This document shows positions 1 to 12,166 of a stretch of DNA of 64,000 nucleotides, one piece after another. Source of the stretch: Trema orientale. Its lineage: Eukaryota > Streptophyta > Magnoliopsida > Rosales > Cannabaceae. The notes beneath the pieces were generated by a model. It did no database searches, was not told the origin of the DNA, and saw only the letters and a program-made list of their open reading frames with translations. The position numbers and the translations under genes were made by a program. Location of the stretch: assembly GCA_002914845.1 (NCBI GenBank), contig JXTC01000412.1:176722-240721 (forward strand), written 5' to 3'. Each line of letters opens with the position of its first letter. Within the stretch, counting starts at the first letter, position 1.

Positions 1-1140
1 TTTGATAAGATAATCGAATAGGAAACTAGTAGATGAATAGTAGTTTATTTGTATAAAATGAAAATGAAATGTATAAAGGAACTGATCATTATATATTATC
101 TAGCAATTTTAGAGTAGAAAAACCTGTTGGGCACAATAGTAAACTACTTAAATATTTGTTTAAAACGAATATATTATACATTTTTGTACTTTTATGTTTT
201 TCAAATAATGTCTTATGCTTCTGAATTAAGATCCTGGCTCCACCTCTGGGTAGTACGGAAGTTTTTGTTTTCAATATTTAACATAGTGACTCACTGGGTT
301 ATCTAGTAACTTGGTAAGTTGCCCATTTGGATAACCTAGCAACCCGATAATTAACCTAGAAACAAACGTAATATATCTATTCAGTAATTTGATTACCCAT
401 CAAGTTATAACTAAAGAAATCGGAAAACACGGATAACCAAGCAACCCAACCACTAGGTTACCAACTTGTGCAACTAGGTAATATGTACGAGTAACTAGGA
501 TGAGACAATTTATGGTGATATTCATGTGATGTCAATATCCATATATAACAATATATACATAAATCTAATCTAATTAATAATCATGCCAAGAATACAAACC
601 ACAATCAACATATATCAAAATCCAAACCTAACTCATTTAATTATTCATTCTATCAATTGAAGAATTATTCTCTCTGCCTTTCTTCTTCCTCTAGCAGTTT
701 TTTCTCTCTATCCTGTAAAATCTATCATCATATGAGAGACGTTTTATTAAAACGGTTGGCATGCATTGCAAATTTTATCTCATACACTGAAAAAAAAAAC
801 TTTCTCAATCGTCTCAGCTCTCTAATATTTTTTCTTTACTGCTTAGCCCAGTAGAACTTGATAATCTTGTCTGAATTTATTTCAAATCACATAAATTTAG
901 ACATATATAATTCAAAATCCTAGAAATAGGAAGTCAGTTTAATTCTTTTTCAACTGAGTTAACTCTTGTTTTACAACTAGATAGGTAATTACCTACTTAA
1001 GTAACTCGTAATACAAGTAATATATTAAATTGAATACTAAATTTGTAAACAAGGGTGACATTAGATTTTAATTATATAGTAACCTGGCAGAATATTGTAT
1101 GAAAATAAAAGGGACACATTACATAAAATTAAGTCTTTTG
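1..1140. other. AT-rich intergenic stretch, no gene seen
   Basis: I see no supported gene here. Short ORFs exist on both strands but lack recognisable domains, splice context or coding character. Positions about 282-500 hold a cluster of short GGTTAC/GGATAACC/CTAGGTAA-like words in both orientations, which looks like a degraded MITE or the subterminal part of a transposon; I could not define ends or a target-site duplication. Confidence 0.5.
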
Positions 1141-1144
1141 TCAT

Positions 1145-4100
1145 TGCTAAATAGTAAAAAGTTGTCTGTATATTGACAACACGAATGGTAGTCGTAATAG
1201 AGTTATTTTGTGACGACAAGTTATAGTACACCTGAAAATGACGACTTTATTGTCGTGCACTTAGCCTACAGCAAGGACATACGTCATTGTTATAGGTGTT
1301 TTTTGAAAAAATAAAATAAAATAATTATCACCTATAGAATTATTTTTGAAAAAAAATATTTTATAATTTATTTAAATAATATAATTAATTTTTTATATAA
1401 AATAAAAATTAAATTATATAAAATTAAACAATTTGAGTTATAAACAATAAATTATAAACTATATAAATGGTGACAAATTTATAGTAAATATATATTCAAT
1501 ATACACATAAATCAAAATATGTTCCAAAGTTGTCCAAAACCTAAATAAAAGCTTAAACATAAATTTCCTATTCCCTAATTTCATGTCTGCATGCGTCCTT
1601 CTAATTTTCATCATCTTCAGTATCAGAAGTCAGAGGAGGAGGATGTCGTGGAGCTCGAAACCTAGGAGGCAACGTAGACAGCAGGGTTATTAGAGGAAAA
1701 GTCAATCCCGAAGCATCAGATTGAGGCGGCGGTCAAATGTTCATATGGAATCCAGGTACCTAAGTCGACAAGGCATTTTGCATGTAATTAATTTGTTCCA
1801 CATAATACCACATCTCAACATCACGTTGTGCCAGTGTATCCCTGAGAGTTGCTTCACTTTGTTAGGTCTCTGTCGGATAATCTTGCATTTGGCTCAGATT
1901 TTATTATGACTCATCAGGGGCCGAATCAGATTCCTGTAGTGGAAAAGCTGTTGTAGAAGAGGTGCTAGCAGCTCCAACACTCTTGAGCTTCCACCCAGGC
2001 CTCTCTTAATACCAAGTACCTTGTCAGGGATCAAAGCCTCAACAATAAATCGTCAACATAGAAAATATCTGTAGCTTGAGAAGCAAATGTGTGTGGTTCA
2101 TCTTTATACTACTTAGAATTAATAACTGTACTTGTAATAATTGTAACAGATTATGCATTATTAAAATGTGTCCTATAAGCCATAACCCATTTGTGATTAT
2201 TTATACATGGTTCAACATTCACTCCCATATTGTTCTATTCATGCTGAAATTCTAGCAACATCTCCCCATAGTTTCTTTAAGTGTGCTATCTATAAATAAA
2301 ACACATACGGAAAACATGAAGATATAACACAGGAACTTCGACCAGAAAGAACATTTATAAGTGAACAATAACACGTAAATATAATTTCAAACCATCAAAA
2401 TGGGAGAATTCAAGAATTAATATCAAGACTTAGAATCTTACCAACTCCTAAACGGATTTAAGTTAATTTGTTTTGTAAATGACGTAATGAATGAATAAAA
2501 GTCACACTATGTAGGCTAGCATACTTTATGACTACAAACAGGGACGGAGCCAGGATTTTAGTCTAATAGGGACTAAAATTACATTTTATATATTTTGTAG
2601 GGGCTATTTTATATTTTTTCCTACTTTTAAATGGTGGCTTTGGACATAATTTAAGCTAAAAAAAATATAAATATGTGTAATAATTGGACATTTTTAAAAG
2701 AAAGACAAAATTAGGGGGGGGGGGAGACAATGACCCTCCGTCCCTGACTACAAACCAAGTTTGGAACTTTCTTTTCACTAGTAAATAAATGATTAATTAT
2801 TTATCAGAAATAAAATATCTAATAATGAATTTTAAATACTTATTAATATTAGTAAAGTAGAATTACTTAATTAGTTTTCTATATTTAAATTAGAATTACT
2901 TAATTAGTTATCTATATTTAATTTGAATTAAGTATTTAATAGTTATTAGTCCTAAATAATTAATGTGCTTAATAAATTTTTTAATAATTAACACCTTATT
3001 TAATAAATTATTAATGAATTAGTAAATAATAACCTTTATATAATTAATTATTATTGATTTATTAATAATTATTGTGTAAGAGTTATATTTTGATAATATT
3101 AATTATTTATTTATTGATTAATAGTCTTAATTATTTATTTATTAGTTATTCGTGTTAATATTTAACCAATGTTTTCAGTAATTGTTAGTAAACTACAATT
3201 ATCAACTTTTCATTAATTATCAATATTAAATATTTAACAATTTGTTTACTTAGTTATTTTTAAAATTTATTAATCTTAATTCTTTAAATTTAGTAATCTT
3301 AACTATTTTTTAATTATTTAAATTAATTAATCCTAATTATTTGATCTTAATTGTTTAGATTTATTAATCTTAATTATTGAATTATTTGATTTATTTTTTT
3401 CATTTATTTAGCTAATTAATGTTCATGCTATTTTAGATTATGTTTCTAAAAAGCCCTACTTACTTGAAAACATTTGTCTAACATGATGTATAAAATGTAT
3501 ATCAAATATTCCTATACCAAAATTATCATTTCTTAAAAATAATCAAAAATTAATACATTCAATACATCAAACATAACCTAAAAATAAACAAATATCAAAA
3601 ACTAACAAAAAATAAAACATTTCACAAATCAAATTCATATATTAATACAAATGTCAAAATTTAACATTTTTTTCAATACATATCACATATGCACAATTTT
3701 TTTTTAAAAAAATAATAACAACTTACCTAAACTAATATATATAATATTCGACTTTTCATATCTAAAATATTTCAATATTTCTCACATTTTCAACATTTCT
3801 AAATATTTCAACATTTCCAAACATTTTTAGCTTTTCCAAAAATTTCCAACATTTCCACATGTCTCAATATTTACCAATATTAAACTAACAAACCCTAATC
3901 ATATCCAAATAAAAATTACATAACAACATATTTCAGTCTAATATTATATTCAAATAAAAAAACGTAAACTATACCAAAATAATATATTTCTAATATGCAC
4001 ATTCAATAAATACAAGTAATTAACAATAAAAATATTACAAACCTCCCAAAAGCTACTTCCAAAACTTTTGTCAAATCTAACTTGCTCCAATCCACAAATG

Positions 4101-4840
4101 CTCTATTACTTAATAAAAAATTATGAACAAAAACATAAATGTTAAAAACAATAAATAAACAATATCTAGAAAAATAATCATATACAACTATTACTATAAC
4201 CATATATTAATATATCTACATATAGAACAAATATACCAGTAGTGGTGGCAGACAGAGGCTTGAGTGGCGGGAAAAGGGAGAGAGAAGAATGACAGGGAGT
4301 GAGAATAAAGAGGAAAGGAGGGGATGAGAATGAGAGGGATTCAGAGTGAGAGATATTCGTAGTGAGAGTGGCTGATAGAGGAAGAAAAAGAGGAGAAAAA
4401 GTATATTTATATAATAGAGACTCTATCGATGTCAAATGATAAAAAATTTTGCTATAATATCCAAATGACCCTTTTCAAACTAAACTGAAATTTCGGGCAA
4501 GTAAATAATGCTGCCCAAAATTTCTTTCCAATGTCTAAAGCGATGATATTAGTCGTCAATATAGACCATATGATTTTTTTTAGAAAATGTTCTATTGTTT
4601 TAATGTTTTTAAATTTATAAAAAAATTGTAAATTTTTAAATTTATAAAAAAATTGTAAAACTTAATTAAATATAACTATAGCAATGACACATGTTGCTCT
4701 AGATATAGTGACATTGTCACTGTTTTAAAGATACCAATAGTGACGATCGAACTTTTATCATCACTGAAGGGTTTTTGGTCAATATTCCATGTTTGACCAG
4801 ATATTATGACGATTATTTGTTGTCGTCGCTATACTGTACA
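1145..4840 (-). mobile_element. Decayed CACTA-like DNA transposon remnant
   Basis: The two ends of this stretch (about 1150-1305 and 4540-4835) are rich in GTCGTC/GACGAC/CGTCATTG words in opposite orientation; for example 1270-1302 and about 4675-4700 match as inverted repeats. Such subterminal motif arrays are typical of CACTA elements. On the minus strand, about 2060-1600 reads as a broken, charged, coiled-coil-like C-terminus, with fragments such as ALIPDKVLGIKRG and ATLRDTLAQRDVEMW, similar in style to the tail of CACTA TNP-type ORFs. The purine-rich stretch near 4240-4400 sits where the first exon would be. Everything between is very AT-rich. I could not find CACTA termini or a target-site duplication, so the ends are approximate and the family assignment is an inference. 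Confidence 0.4.
2539..2746. mobile_element. hAT-type MITE with 8-bp TSD
   Basis: This is a 208-bp non-coding element. It begins CAGGGACGGAGCCAGG and ends with the inverted match of CAGGGACGGAG. It is flanked on both sides by the perfect 8-bp direct repeat ACTACAAA (2531-2538 and 2747-2754). Terminal CA..TG and an 8-bp duplication are hallmarks of the hAT superfamily. It lies inside the older CACTA-like remnant, so it is the younger insertion. An internal G-run lies near 2714. Confidence 0.9.
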
Positions 4841-6000
4841 AAAAAATTGGTTTTTTGCGGCAAAATTTATTTGCAGCAAAACAAAAGTCATTATTAATAC
4901 TCATTATTTGTGATGAAATTTTTGAAAATGGTTGCTTATGTTCGTGATGAAATTTGTGAAAATTGTTGCTAATAATAAATTTTGTTGTAAATAATTTAGC
5001 GTAAAAATTTCATTCCAATTTAGACAAAACACCAACTTTATTAGCGAGAAATTTTGCAAATTATCGTTAATTTTGAATATTTGCGACCGAATTTAGAATA
5101 AAGTACGCCACGAATAAATTAGAAGAATTAGTGATTAACTTGTTTTTATAATTTTGTCACTGATATGTGTGAAAATTTTTTATGGGTATTTGTGGAAAAA
5201 TTTAAATAGAATATGTGACAAAATTAAAATTAAAATATTCCTCTTACAATTTTACTTTTTTAAAATTGCCTCTATACGTTATGATATTATAATAAAAAGC
5301 CACTTTTGTTTCTAAAACTGGCATACGATTATATCAGTTCTCCTCCGTTCCCCTCCATCCCCCTCTTCTCCCCCTCTCTCTCTAGCTCGAAAATAGAGGT
5401 GTTGAATCTCGACGATAATGGTTGAAGGTCCATTCCTCTCACGACTACAATTCTCTCTCTTCATTTCTCCAGGTAAGCATAAGCACAGCTCTCTTGTTCG
5501 TTCCCCTTCTATAATTTTTCTCTCGATGAAGCTCGCGTAAATGGCAGACCTCGAGTTAGATATTTCAAAAAATATCAATTTTTAAAAAAATGCACAAAAA
5601 AAAAAATTTTGGCTCAAATTAGTCCTATCCATGTTATTTTCTCGTTCTTACCGCCCAAGCCCCACCTCCCACATTTATTCGCTTCAATGATAAAGTGAAA
5701 AGAAGCTGAACGCCTATCACTTTAGGGAGGAAAAAAAATTCAATACACTTGACTTGAACAAAATTAAGATAATTTAAAAATTTTTAAAAATTATTTTTAT
5801 ATATTCGACAAAAAAGATAAAAATAGAACTGAGAATCAAGCCAAACTAAAATTATATCCAATGAATAGAATAGCGTAAGTATACAAGGACGCTTAAATTT
5901 TATGAACAAAGAATTTTAGAAATTAAAGACTCCTTTGATGGGTAAAACGCTACCTATATATTAGACTCCTACAACGATAAGGAGTCGGTCCCATTCGTAA
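4841..6000. other. Intergenic, repeat-like, no gene
   Basis: Positions 4850-5220 contain repeated words of the type GTGATGAAATTTGTGAAAAT and GCGAGAAATTTTGC, resembling degraded transposon sequence. Positions 5335-5475 are a C/T-rich then mixed stretch that gives an 88-codon minus-strand ORF without any domain I know. No supported gene. The end of the interval runs into the promoter of the EF-hand pseudogene, with a TATATATA-like box at 6003-6011. Confidence 0.45.
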
Positions 6001-6134
6001 CACTATATATACACCAACCATAAGACTCTTCCTTCATATCAGACACATCAAAACCTTTGAAGCTTCTACTACCCGTTGATCATAGATACTTCCAAACCAC
6101 CTTTGTCTTCGCTTTCCTTTCATTAACAAAGAAA

Positions 6135-6566
6135 ATGAGTGTAGAACTTCTGGATGGTGCCACCATTATCAACTTTGTAGAGTACGAGGAAGCGTTTTCT
6201 GCCTCAGTATGGCGCCGTTTCAACCAACTAGACATCGACCAATTAAGACGGTCTCCTTTGCTATGCCGAGATGCTGAGGGAGTCGCAGTTAGGGTGTAAG
6301 AGAGCCACTTCGGGATCGACGTGAAGACCGATCCAGACGAGGTGGCGAAGGTCTACGGCTCGCTCTTTGCGCAGTTCGATCACGATTCTGATGGGGAGGT
6401 TGGCCTGGAGGAGTACATGGCGGAGACGAAGAAGATAATGCTTAGCGTGGCCAATGGATTAGGGTTCATGCCAGTTAAGATGGTGCTGGAAGACGATAGC
6501 CTCCTCATGGGGGCCGTAGATCGAGAGTCCTCAGCCTGTACCAAGGTCGCAGCTAGAGCCGCTTAG
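6135..6566 (+). pseudogene. EF-hand calcium-binding protein pseudogene
   Basis: This is a diverged copy of the intact gene at 10034. It opens with MSVELLDGATIINFVE and keeps the second EF-hand loop (DHDSDGEVGLEE) and the tail PVKMVLEDDSLLM..ARAA. Compared with the 10034 copy, 4 bases (ATTA-like) are inserted after the codons for LDIDQ, so the first calcium loop is out of frame; 4 bases are missing about 40 bases later, which restores the frame; and the Trp codon before ESHFGID has become TAA (6297-6299). A protein of the family length (about 137 residues) can therefore not be made. The 3' sequence is paralogous to the fragment at 13646. A TATA-like box lies at 6003-6011, so transcription remains possible. 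Confidence 0.9.
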
Positions 6567-6639
6567 AAACATTAGGACAAACACCACTAATGACTCCACT
6601 CTGTCTCTATCATTAGTAATTATGTTCCTCTTTAAATAT

Positions 6640-6990
6640 ATACATATAGGGTACCAATCCGGTATTTTTTTACTTATGCATAGGTATCAATTTGGTCAAT
6701 AAAAATTTTTGTTGCATATTTTTTTATATTAAAAAATAGGAGAGAGAAAAAGCATTAATGATGCACGTCTTTTCATGCACCTCATTTTAGCCGTTAGAGG
6801 TATCAATTTGGTCAATGAAAATTTTTGTTGCACATTTTTTTATATTAAAAAATAGGAGAAAGAAAAAGCATTAATGATGCACGTCTTTTCATGCACCTCA
6901 TTTTAGCCGGTAGATTATTGTTAGATGATGAACTAATGGCTAGAAAAAAATACCTACACATAGGTAAAAAAAAAAAAAAATCTACCGAAT
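6640..6990. mobile_element. MITE with internal 116-bp tandem duplication
   Basis: A non-coding element lies in the 3' flank of the EF-hand pseudogene. Its ends (GGTACCAATCCGGTA.. and ..TACCGAATTAGCAACC) are imperfect inverted matches, and an A/T-run lies inside each end. The middle contains a 116-bp unit twice (6682-6797 and 6798-6913), with the word GCATTAATGATGCACGTC in each. The paralogous flank at about 13850 lacks this insert, and relatives occur at about 36010-36230 (inverted) and 38920-39170. Family and TSD are not settled. Confidence 0.65.
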
Positions 6991-8778
6991 TAGCAACCAT
7001 ATATATATACACATAGATATATATATCATTACGTACGTTAGTACCTTTTAGTCTGATCCACTATTTTGATCATCTCTTTTCATCAATACAATAATATTCC
7101 GGGCCATGTTTTATTATTCCTATATAGTTTTGTATAATTTAAATTAGTGGTACACTATGGCAAATCAGTGACAGATCATAGTTGTAAACCAAGTACATAC
7201 GTGTAAAATCAGTCATATACAATGGTAAATCAATGACAAGCAATAGTATATATTATGTTTATATCTACGGTAAATCAATTACATCGATAGGTCGAATAAA
7301 CTTTCATGAAGCTAATGGTCAACTCAAATTATTACACTTAGATTAAATAGGATATAAAGCCAATAAAAAAAATACATTAACATAGTTTTACAAAAAAAAA
7401 AAAAGAAAAAAAAAAGAAAAAGAAAGGGATAACCTACTGTACGTACTTTTCTCTATAACGTAAACACGATTTATTGACCATTGACCTATTACGAGGGTTT
7501 TAATTTGTTCTAGGTTTATTTCAGTAAATTTTGAATACCCCCAGACCCTTACTACTCTTTTGTAGAGAATTACCCATATAGTGTCCCATTTCCTATCCCG
7601 TCTTCAAATAAAACCATGTCTCCTCATAATATATAAACCATGTTTCGAAGGGGAAAAAATAATAAAATGTAAGAAAATTAAGAATGACACCGGTAAAGAA
7701 TTCAACAATTCCGAATGTTTTCGATTCATCAACTATATTTATTATTTCTGCAATTTCCTTGACGTACATACCAGCCAAAAACTGTTATACAAAGCAAATG
7801 AATATTACGTACAGCAATTTTTGGAAACGTGCGAAGATATATTTATATATCTTTCATTCGAAAATGTGTATGTTTTTCTTCTGTACTTTTCGCTATTTCC
7901 ATTATAGGTTTTCATGGAATTACTATGGGTTTTATTCAAGTATTTGTAAAAAGTTACCTTATTTCGTAATAACTGCTTCTAATCAGATTACTTTCTTCAC
8001 TTGGGCAATACAGACCTTGTAAAGATAGCCATTTTGTTGCTTCCTGCGGCCAGTTTGGCAATCTGATGGTGTCGTGTCAACTTAATTAAATCATATCGGT
8101 TATAGATTTATCTGCGCGTCATCTGTTTATTGAAAAGCGTCAAAACACATGTAATTAAATAATACAATTATTAGTTTACTTGATTTTTTAAATTAAAAGT
8201 TTTACCATATTAGGACAAGTTAGTTCATTATATATTTTTATATTTTTCATTTTGTTTTCAAGAAATTCACAAAAATAATTTTTGTGACATACTAATTTAA
8301 TATATTTTACTAAAAATTTACTTAATCGGGTTAATTCCAGTCAATTTTGTGCCAAATATATTTAGCTAAATATGCTAGGTTTCGAGCCATATTGTATCAC
8401 ATATTGCCACGCCAGTTGGTTGGATGATTCTTCAAATTTAGAAGTAGGTTTTTTTTATTTCAGATAAGCACTATTTCTTTTTTCTTTTACTTTTTTTTTA
8501 ATTTTCTTTTCTATTTAACCATCCAAGCAACACTTAAAAGAGATTTAATTGATGGACACCTGTATCATGAAGATGGGACCATATTAGGGACACAAGTGAT
8601 CTCTTTCCAATAATATGAGCTTCTATTTTTCGTCTTTATATCTTTGTCTCCATCTTTTATATACTCTCTCTTTTATTATTGCTTTTTAGTTGTTACTCCG
8701 ATCTCATAATAATTATATTACAACCAAATAGATTTTTTTTTTTTTTCCACTTCGGGGAGCAGGAATTTGAACTCTAAT
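6991..8778. other. Intergenic, no gene seen
   Basis: The first 300 bases are the 3' flank of the EF-hand pseudogene, paralogous to 13870-14120. The rest is AT-rich, with overlapping short ORFs at 7581-8022 on both strands that I regard as chance. A poly-A-rich tract lies at about 7390-7425. No domain, splice pattern or repeat family was recognised. Confidence 0.45.
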
Positions 8779-9062
8779 TAGGCTCTATTTGGAACCCGAA
8801 TTTTGTTGGAAAACAAATTGCAAGAAAAAAGAAAGAGGAAACTATTTTTAATAAAAGTTTATAGAATTTTAGGTTGATATTTTTGGTTTTACTAATTAAT
8901 ATGTCAATATTCTATCTATTAAAAAATAATATCAAATCAAATTCTTACTTTTCTTGAAAAAAATTTCTATCATTTTTTATTTCAATTCAAACAAGAAAAC
9001 ATAGAATCCCTAAAAATTTTTTTTCTTTCCCTTCAAAAATTTAAGTTCCAAATGGAGCCTAA
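8779..9062. mobile_element. MITE-like element with ~25-bp inverted ends
   Basis: The left end TTAGGCTCTATTTGGAAC and the right end, read in reverse complement TTAGGCTCCATTTGGAAC, differ at one base, and the match continues less perfectly for a few more bases. The interior is non-coding and AT-rich, about 280 bp in total. The bases outside fit a TA or TTA/TAA target, so a Tourist (PIF/Harbinger) or Stowaway (mariner) origin is possible; I cannot decide which. Confidence 0.7.
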
Positions 9063-9930
9063 AAGTCCTCTATAGTGGAATAAAGTGTGGTTAATTACCA
9101 TTAGATTATATTGCAACCACTAATTAAATATAAATTGAAACGCTAAAATTAAACTGGGGATTTGAATTGTTTACTATGACCCTAGCTTTGTGCACGCATC
9201 AATATGCTTGGAGATAGTAATTCATTTAAGAACGGTAAATTCACACCAAAATTCATGTGGGTTCATTATTATTGATTAAATCATAATTACTCCCTATGAA
9301 TATGGAAAAGTTGGCAAATTAACAATCAAGGGGCTGATCAAAAGGCAAAAGCTATATATGAGCGTGGTTATAAAATTCTAAGCTTGATAGAGGAAAACCA
9401 TGGGCTCAAGTATTTCCGAAAAAGTACGTAAATGATGTATCCTTGCGATGAGGTTTTAGATATATAGGGCTCCTAATAAAGTTCTAAATTCGTTAAATGC
9501 TCATAATTAAAGTACTCTCCTTTAGTTTAGTCTATCTAAAGTACTCTCACCCTTGCCGTCTTTTTTAGGGTACTCTCTTTAGGTACTCTTTCTTTAGTTT
9601 AGTCTATCTATATGTTTATCCTTCTCCCATATAAGTCTCTTAAAACTAACAATCACGTATTACTTCGGCTCAAAAAAAGTAATATTGACCCACACAATTT
9701 TTTTTTCCTGAGATATCCCCTTTATTTATGTACCTCTACGTTAAAACTTAATTAAAAAAATCAAACTCAAACTAGAAATATATCTAATAAATAAAATAGC
9801 ATAATTATACTAGGACTGAAAAAAGAGAAGAAAAAGTTTATATACAAATATAAGAGTCGCTTAGGATCCTAAGATGAGTAAAATACTACCGACACATAAG
9901 CTCCAACAAGAATAAGAGTCCTATATATAC
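9063..9930. other. Intergenic, upstream of EF-hand gene
   Basis: No gene seen. It holds a short CTCTCCTTTAGTTTAGTCTATCTA-like local repeat at about 9518-9610 and the upstream region of the gene at 10034. Confidence 0.4.
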
Positions 9931-9937
9931 ATATCAC

Positions 9938-9947
9938 TATATATAAA
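9938..9947 (+). promoter_or_regulatory. TATA box of EF-hand gene at 10034
   Basis: TATATATAAA lies about 90 bases before the ATG, in a position comparable to the TATA-like boxes before the paralogues at 6135, 12927 and 26219. Confidence 0.6.
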
Positions 9948-10033
9948 CCAACCACAATAAGTCTTCTTTCTTATCACAAAAGATCAAAATCCAAAACCTT
10001 TGTTTTCGCTTTGCTTTCATTCATATAAAGAAA

Positions 10034-10429
10034 ATGAGTGTAGAACTGTTGGATGGTGCCACCATTATCCACTTCGTAGAGGATGAGGAAGCATTTTCTG
10101 CCTCCGTACGACGCCGTTTCAACCAACTCGACATCGACCAAGACGGTCTCCTCTGCTATGCTGAGATGCTGAGGGAGCTGCAGTCTCTTAGGGTGTGGGA
10201 GAGCCACTTCGGAATCGACGTGAAGACCGATCCAGACGAGGTGGCGAAGGTCTACGGCTCCCTGTTTGCGCAGTTCGATCACGATTCAGATGGAGCGGTG
10301 AGCCTGGAGGAGTATACGGCGGAGACGAAGAAGATAATGCTTGGCGTGGCCAGTGGATTAGGGTCCCTGCCGGTTAAGATGGTACTAGAAGAGGATAGCC
10401 TCCTCATGAGGGCCGTAGAACGAGAGTGA
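10034..10429 (+). CDS. EF-hand calcium-binding protein (type I copy)
   Basis: A single-exon gene for a 131-residue protein with a pair of EF-hands. The first loop reads DIDQDGLLCYAE (about residues 33-44) and the second DHDSDGAVSLEE (about 78-89); both keep acidic residues at positions 1, 3, 5 and 12 and Gly at 6, so both should bind calcium. It opens with MSVELLDGATII, as the family does. It belongs to a plant family of small, EF-hand-only, probably soluble proteins; I do not know its target. Compared with its relatives at 6135 and 12927 it stops early: the C-terminal tail after RAVERE is missing because the sequence diverges into non-coding DNA. It may still function, since both loops and the helix after the second are kept. 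Confidence 0.85.
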   Translation: MSVELLDGATIIHFVEDEEAFSASVRRRFNQLDIDQDGLLCYAEMLRELQSLRVWESHFGIDVKTDPDEVAKVYGSLFAQFDHDSDGAVSLEEYTAETKKIMLGVASGLGSLPVKMVLEEDSLLMRAVERE

Positions 10430-10820
10430 AGATTATATATATTGGTTGCTCAATATAGGGGGATCCACACTAATGTAGAGTGAAGATTGAACAAACATAT
10501 GTAATTTATTCTTTTGCAGGCTTTACTACCAGAAAATGTTTAGGTTTTTTAATGATTCCCTTATGCATTATCATTATATTGTTCAAATTAATTGATATCC
10601 GAAGTATTAATACGTATCGTTATGTTCCGCTTACTAGAAAAAAGAAAAGAGAAACAAAATCTTTACATTCCTTAAAAAAAATAAAAAAAATAAAAACAAA
10701 AGATCATTACGTATGTTATTCTGATCCACGTATTGTCATCACTGATCATCAACAATATTATAATATACAATATTGTATAATGTAAATAAAACTTTTGTCA
10801 CAATATTTATAATATATCAA
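10430..10820. other. 3' flank of EF-hand gene
   Basis: No gene seen. About 10700-10760 still weakly resembles the flank at 7025-7100 (CATTACGTA..GATCCAC..ATCATC), showing that this 3' flank descends from the same EF-hand ancestor. Confidence 0.4.
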
Positions 10821-11019
10821 GTCAATAAGATTCAAGAAATTAAAGAACTTTTGTTTAGATACAATTTTTCGTTATACCCAAATTTTCTGCAATCACCAAA
10901 ACTTATACTATATTATTCCTACAAAATAAGTGGGGCTCTGACAAACAGGCTCATTCCTAAAAAAATTTACCTCTATTTTAATTAAATTAGACAATTTACC
11001 TTTTGCTTTTGGAAAAAAC

Positions 11020-11213
11020 AAAATCCTTTATTTAGATTTCTCCTCTCTTTTTTTAATATGATAATGCTACGTGCATTGACTTACAAAAAAAAAAAAAAAG
11101 TAATTCGTCCAAAAGCAAAATCCTTTATTTAGATTTCTCCTCTCTTTTTTTAATATGATAATGCTAGGTGCATTGACTTACAAAAAAAAAAAAAAAAGTA
11201 ATTCGTGTTATTT
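11020..11213. repeat. 97-bp tandem duplication
   Basis: The unit beginning AAAATCCTTTATTTAGATTT and ending near GTAATTCGT occurs twice in a row (11020-11116 and 11117-11213), differing mainly in the length of the A-run. The paralogous segment (about 24290-24380) has only one unit, so this arose after the segmental duplication. Confidence 0.85.
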
Positions 11214-11654
11214 TTGTGTTAAGATGATGTTAGGTGTACTAAGGTTGTTACTAAATTTGTAACACTAACATACGTGACACATAAGTTCACTAATAAATAA
11301 ATTAATCAAATTCATCATTGAAAAACACCAATTCACATGCTACATGTGTGTTGATATTTAAAATTTATTACAAATTTTGGGATACCTAACATTATTCTTT
11401 TGTATTAACCTAAACAATTTTATGAGTGTCGAGTTGATCCATATATTGCTTAGTTAATGAAAACACGTCTTTTAAGTAGTTGTCATAACATATATAAATT
11501 AACTATTATTAGTTCACTCGACTTTTTAACTTAGTTTTATTTTAGTCAGTCAAGATGGCTCATTAGTTTTATGTTTCTCATATTATTTACATGAAATTCA
11601 TTAAAACAAATATTTCATAAAATGAATATTTAATATTTGATTTAATTTTTAATA

Positions 11655-12166
11655 GGAAAATTACATTTTTATACATTACATTTTAACTAGCTTATATATT
11701 ACATTTGGCTATTATCAATATTTGACGCTTATATTTAAAAATTAAATAAATATATACCCTCTTTTTTGTAAAACACTAATTTTGACTATTGAGTTTACCA
11801 AACTACCCTTTTAAAATTAAAAATATATAGGTGTAAAAATAATTAAAATCTAAAACTAATTCAATTTAGTAGCTAAAATAACAAATATTAATAAACGAAT
11901 TAAAAAAATACAAATACCGATAATTTTTTAATATTAGTTTATTTAGTTAGTAATTTTAAATAAGTTTTAATTTTGAATTATTTTTAATATACACTTATAG
12001 TTTAAAAGGAGTATTTTAGTATATTCAATAATAATAATTGTTGTTTGACCCATAGAGAATGTAAATCTGTTACAAGTCTTAAATCTGAAGATCAATTTAA
12101 TATTAATAATAGCCAAAACGTAGAATCTAAAGTGATCCAAAATGTAAAGTACAAAAATATAATTAT
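11655..12166. mobile_element. Old MITE, copy in segment 1
   Basis: A non-coding element of about 510 bp with long imperfect inverted ends: left TTACATTTTTATACATTACA, right the reverse complement of a stretch including TTTTTGTACTTTACATTTTG, followed by a second matching block around TTGGCTATTATCAATATT. It is also present at 24827-25300, so it inserted before the segmental duplication. A third relative lies at about 38390-38755. Family is unknown. Confidence 0.6.

Noticed and set aside
5312-5578. 88-codon minus ORF near a purine-rich tract
   Set aside because: Low-complexity Glu/Arg/Gly stretch, no homologous pattern that I recognise.
7581-8022. Overlapping ORFs of 108, 112 and 61 codons
   Set aside because: Different frames and strands of one AT-rich stretch; biased composition, no domain, no splice context.
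9974-10282. 102-codon minus ORF opposite the EF-hand gene
   Set aside because: Antisense shadow of the coding region.
10195-10377. 60-codon ORF in another frame of the EF-hand gene
   Set aside because: Shadow of the real gene at 10034.
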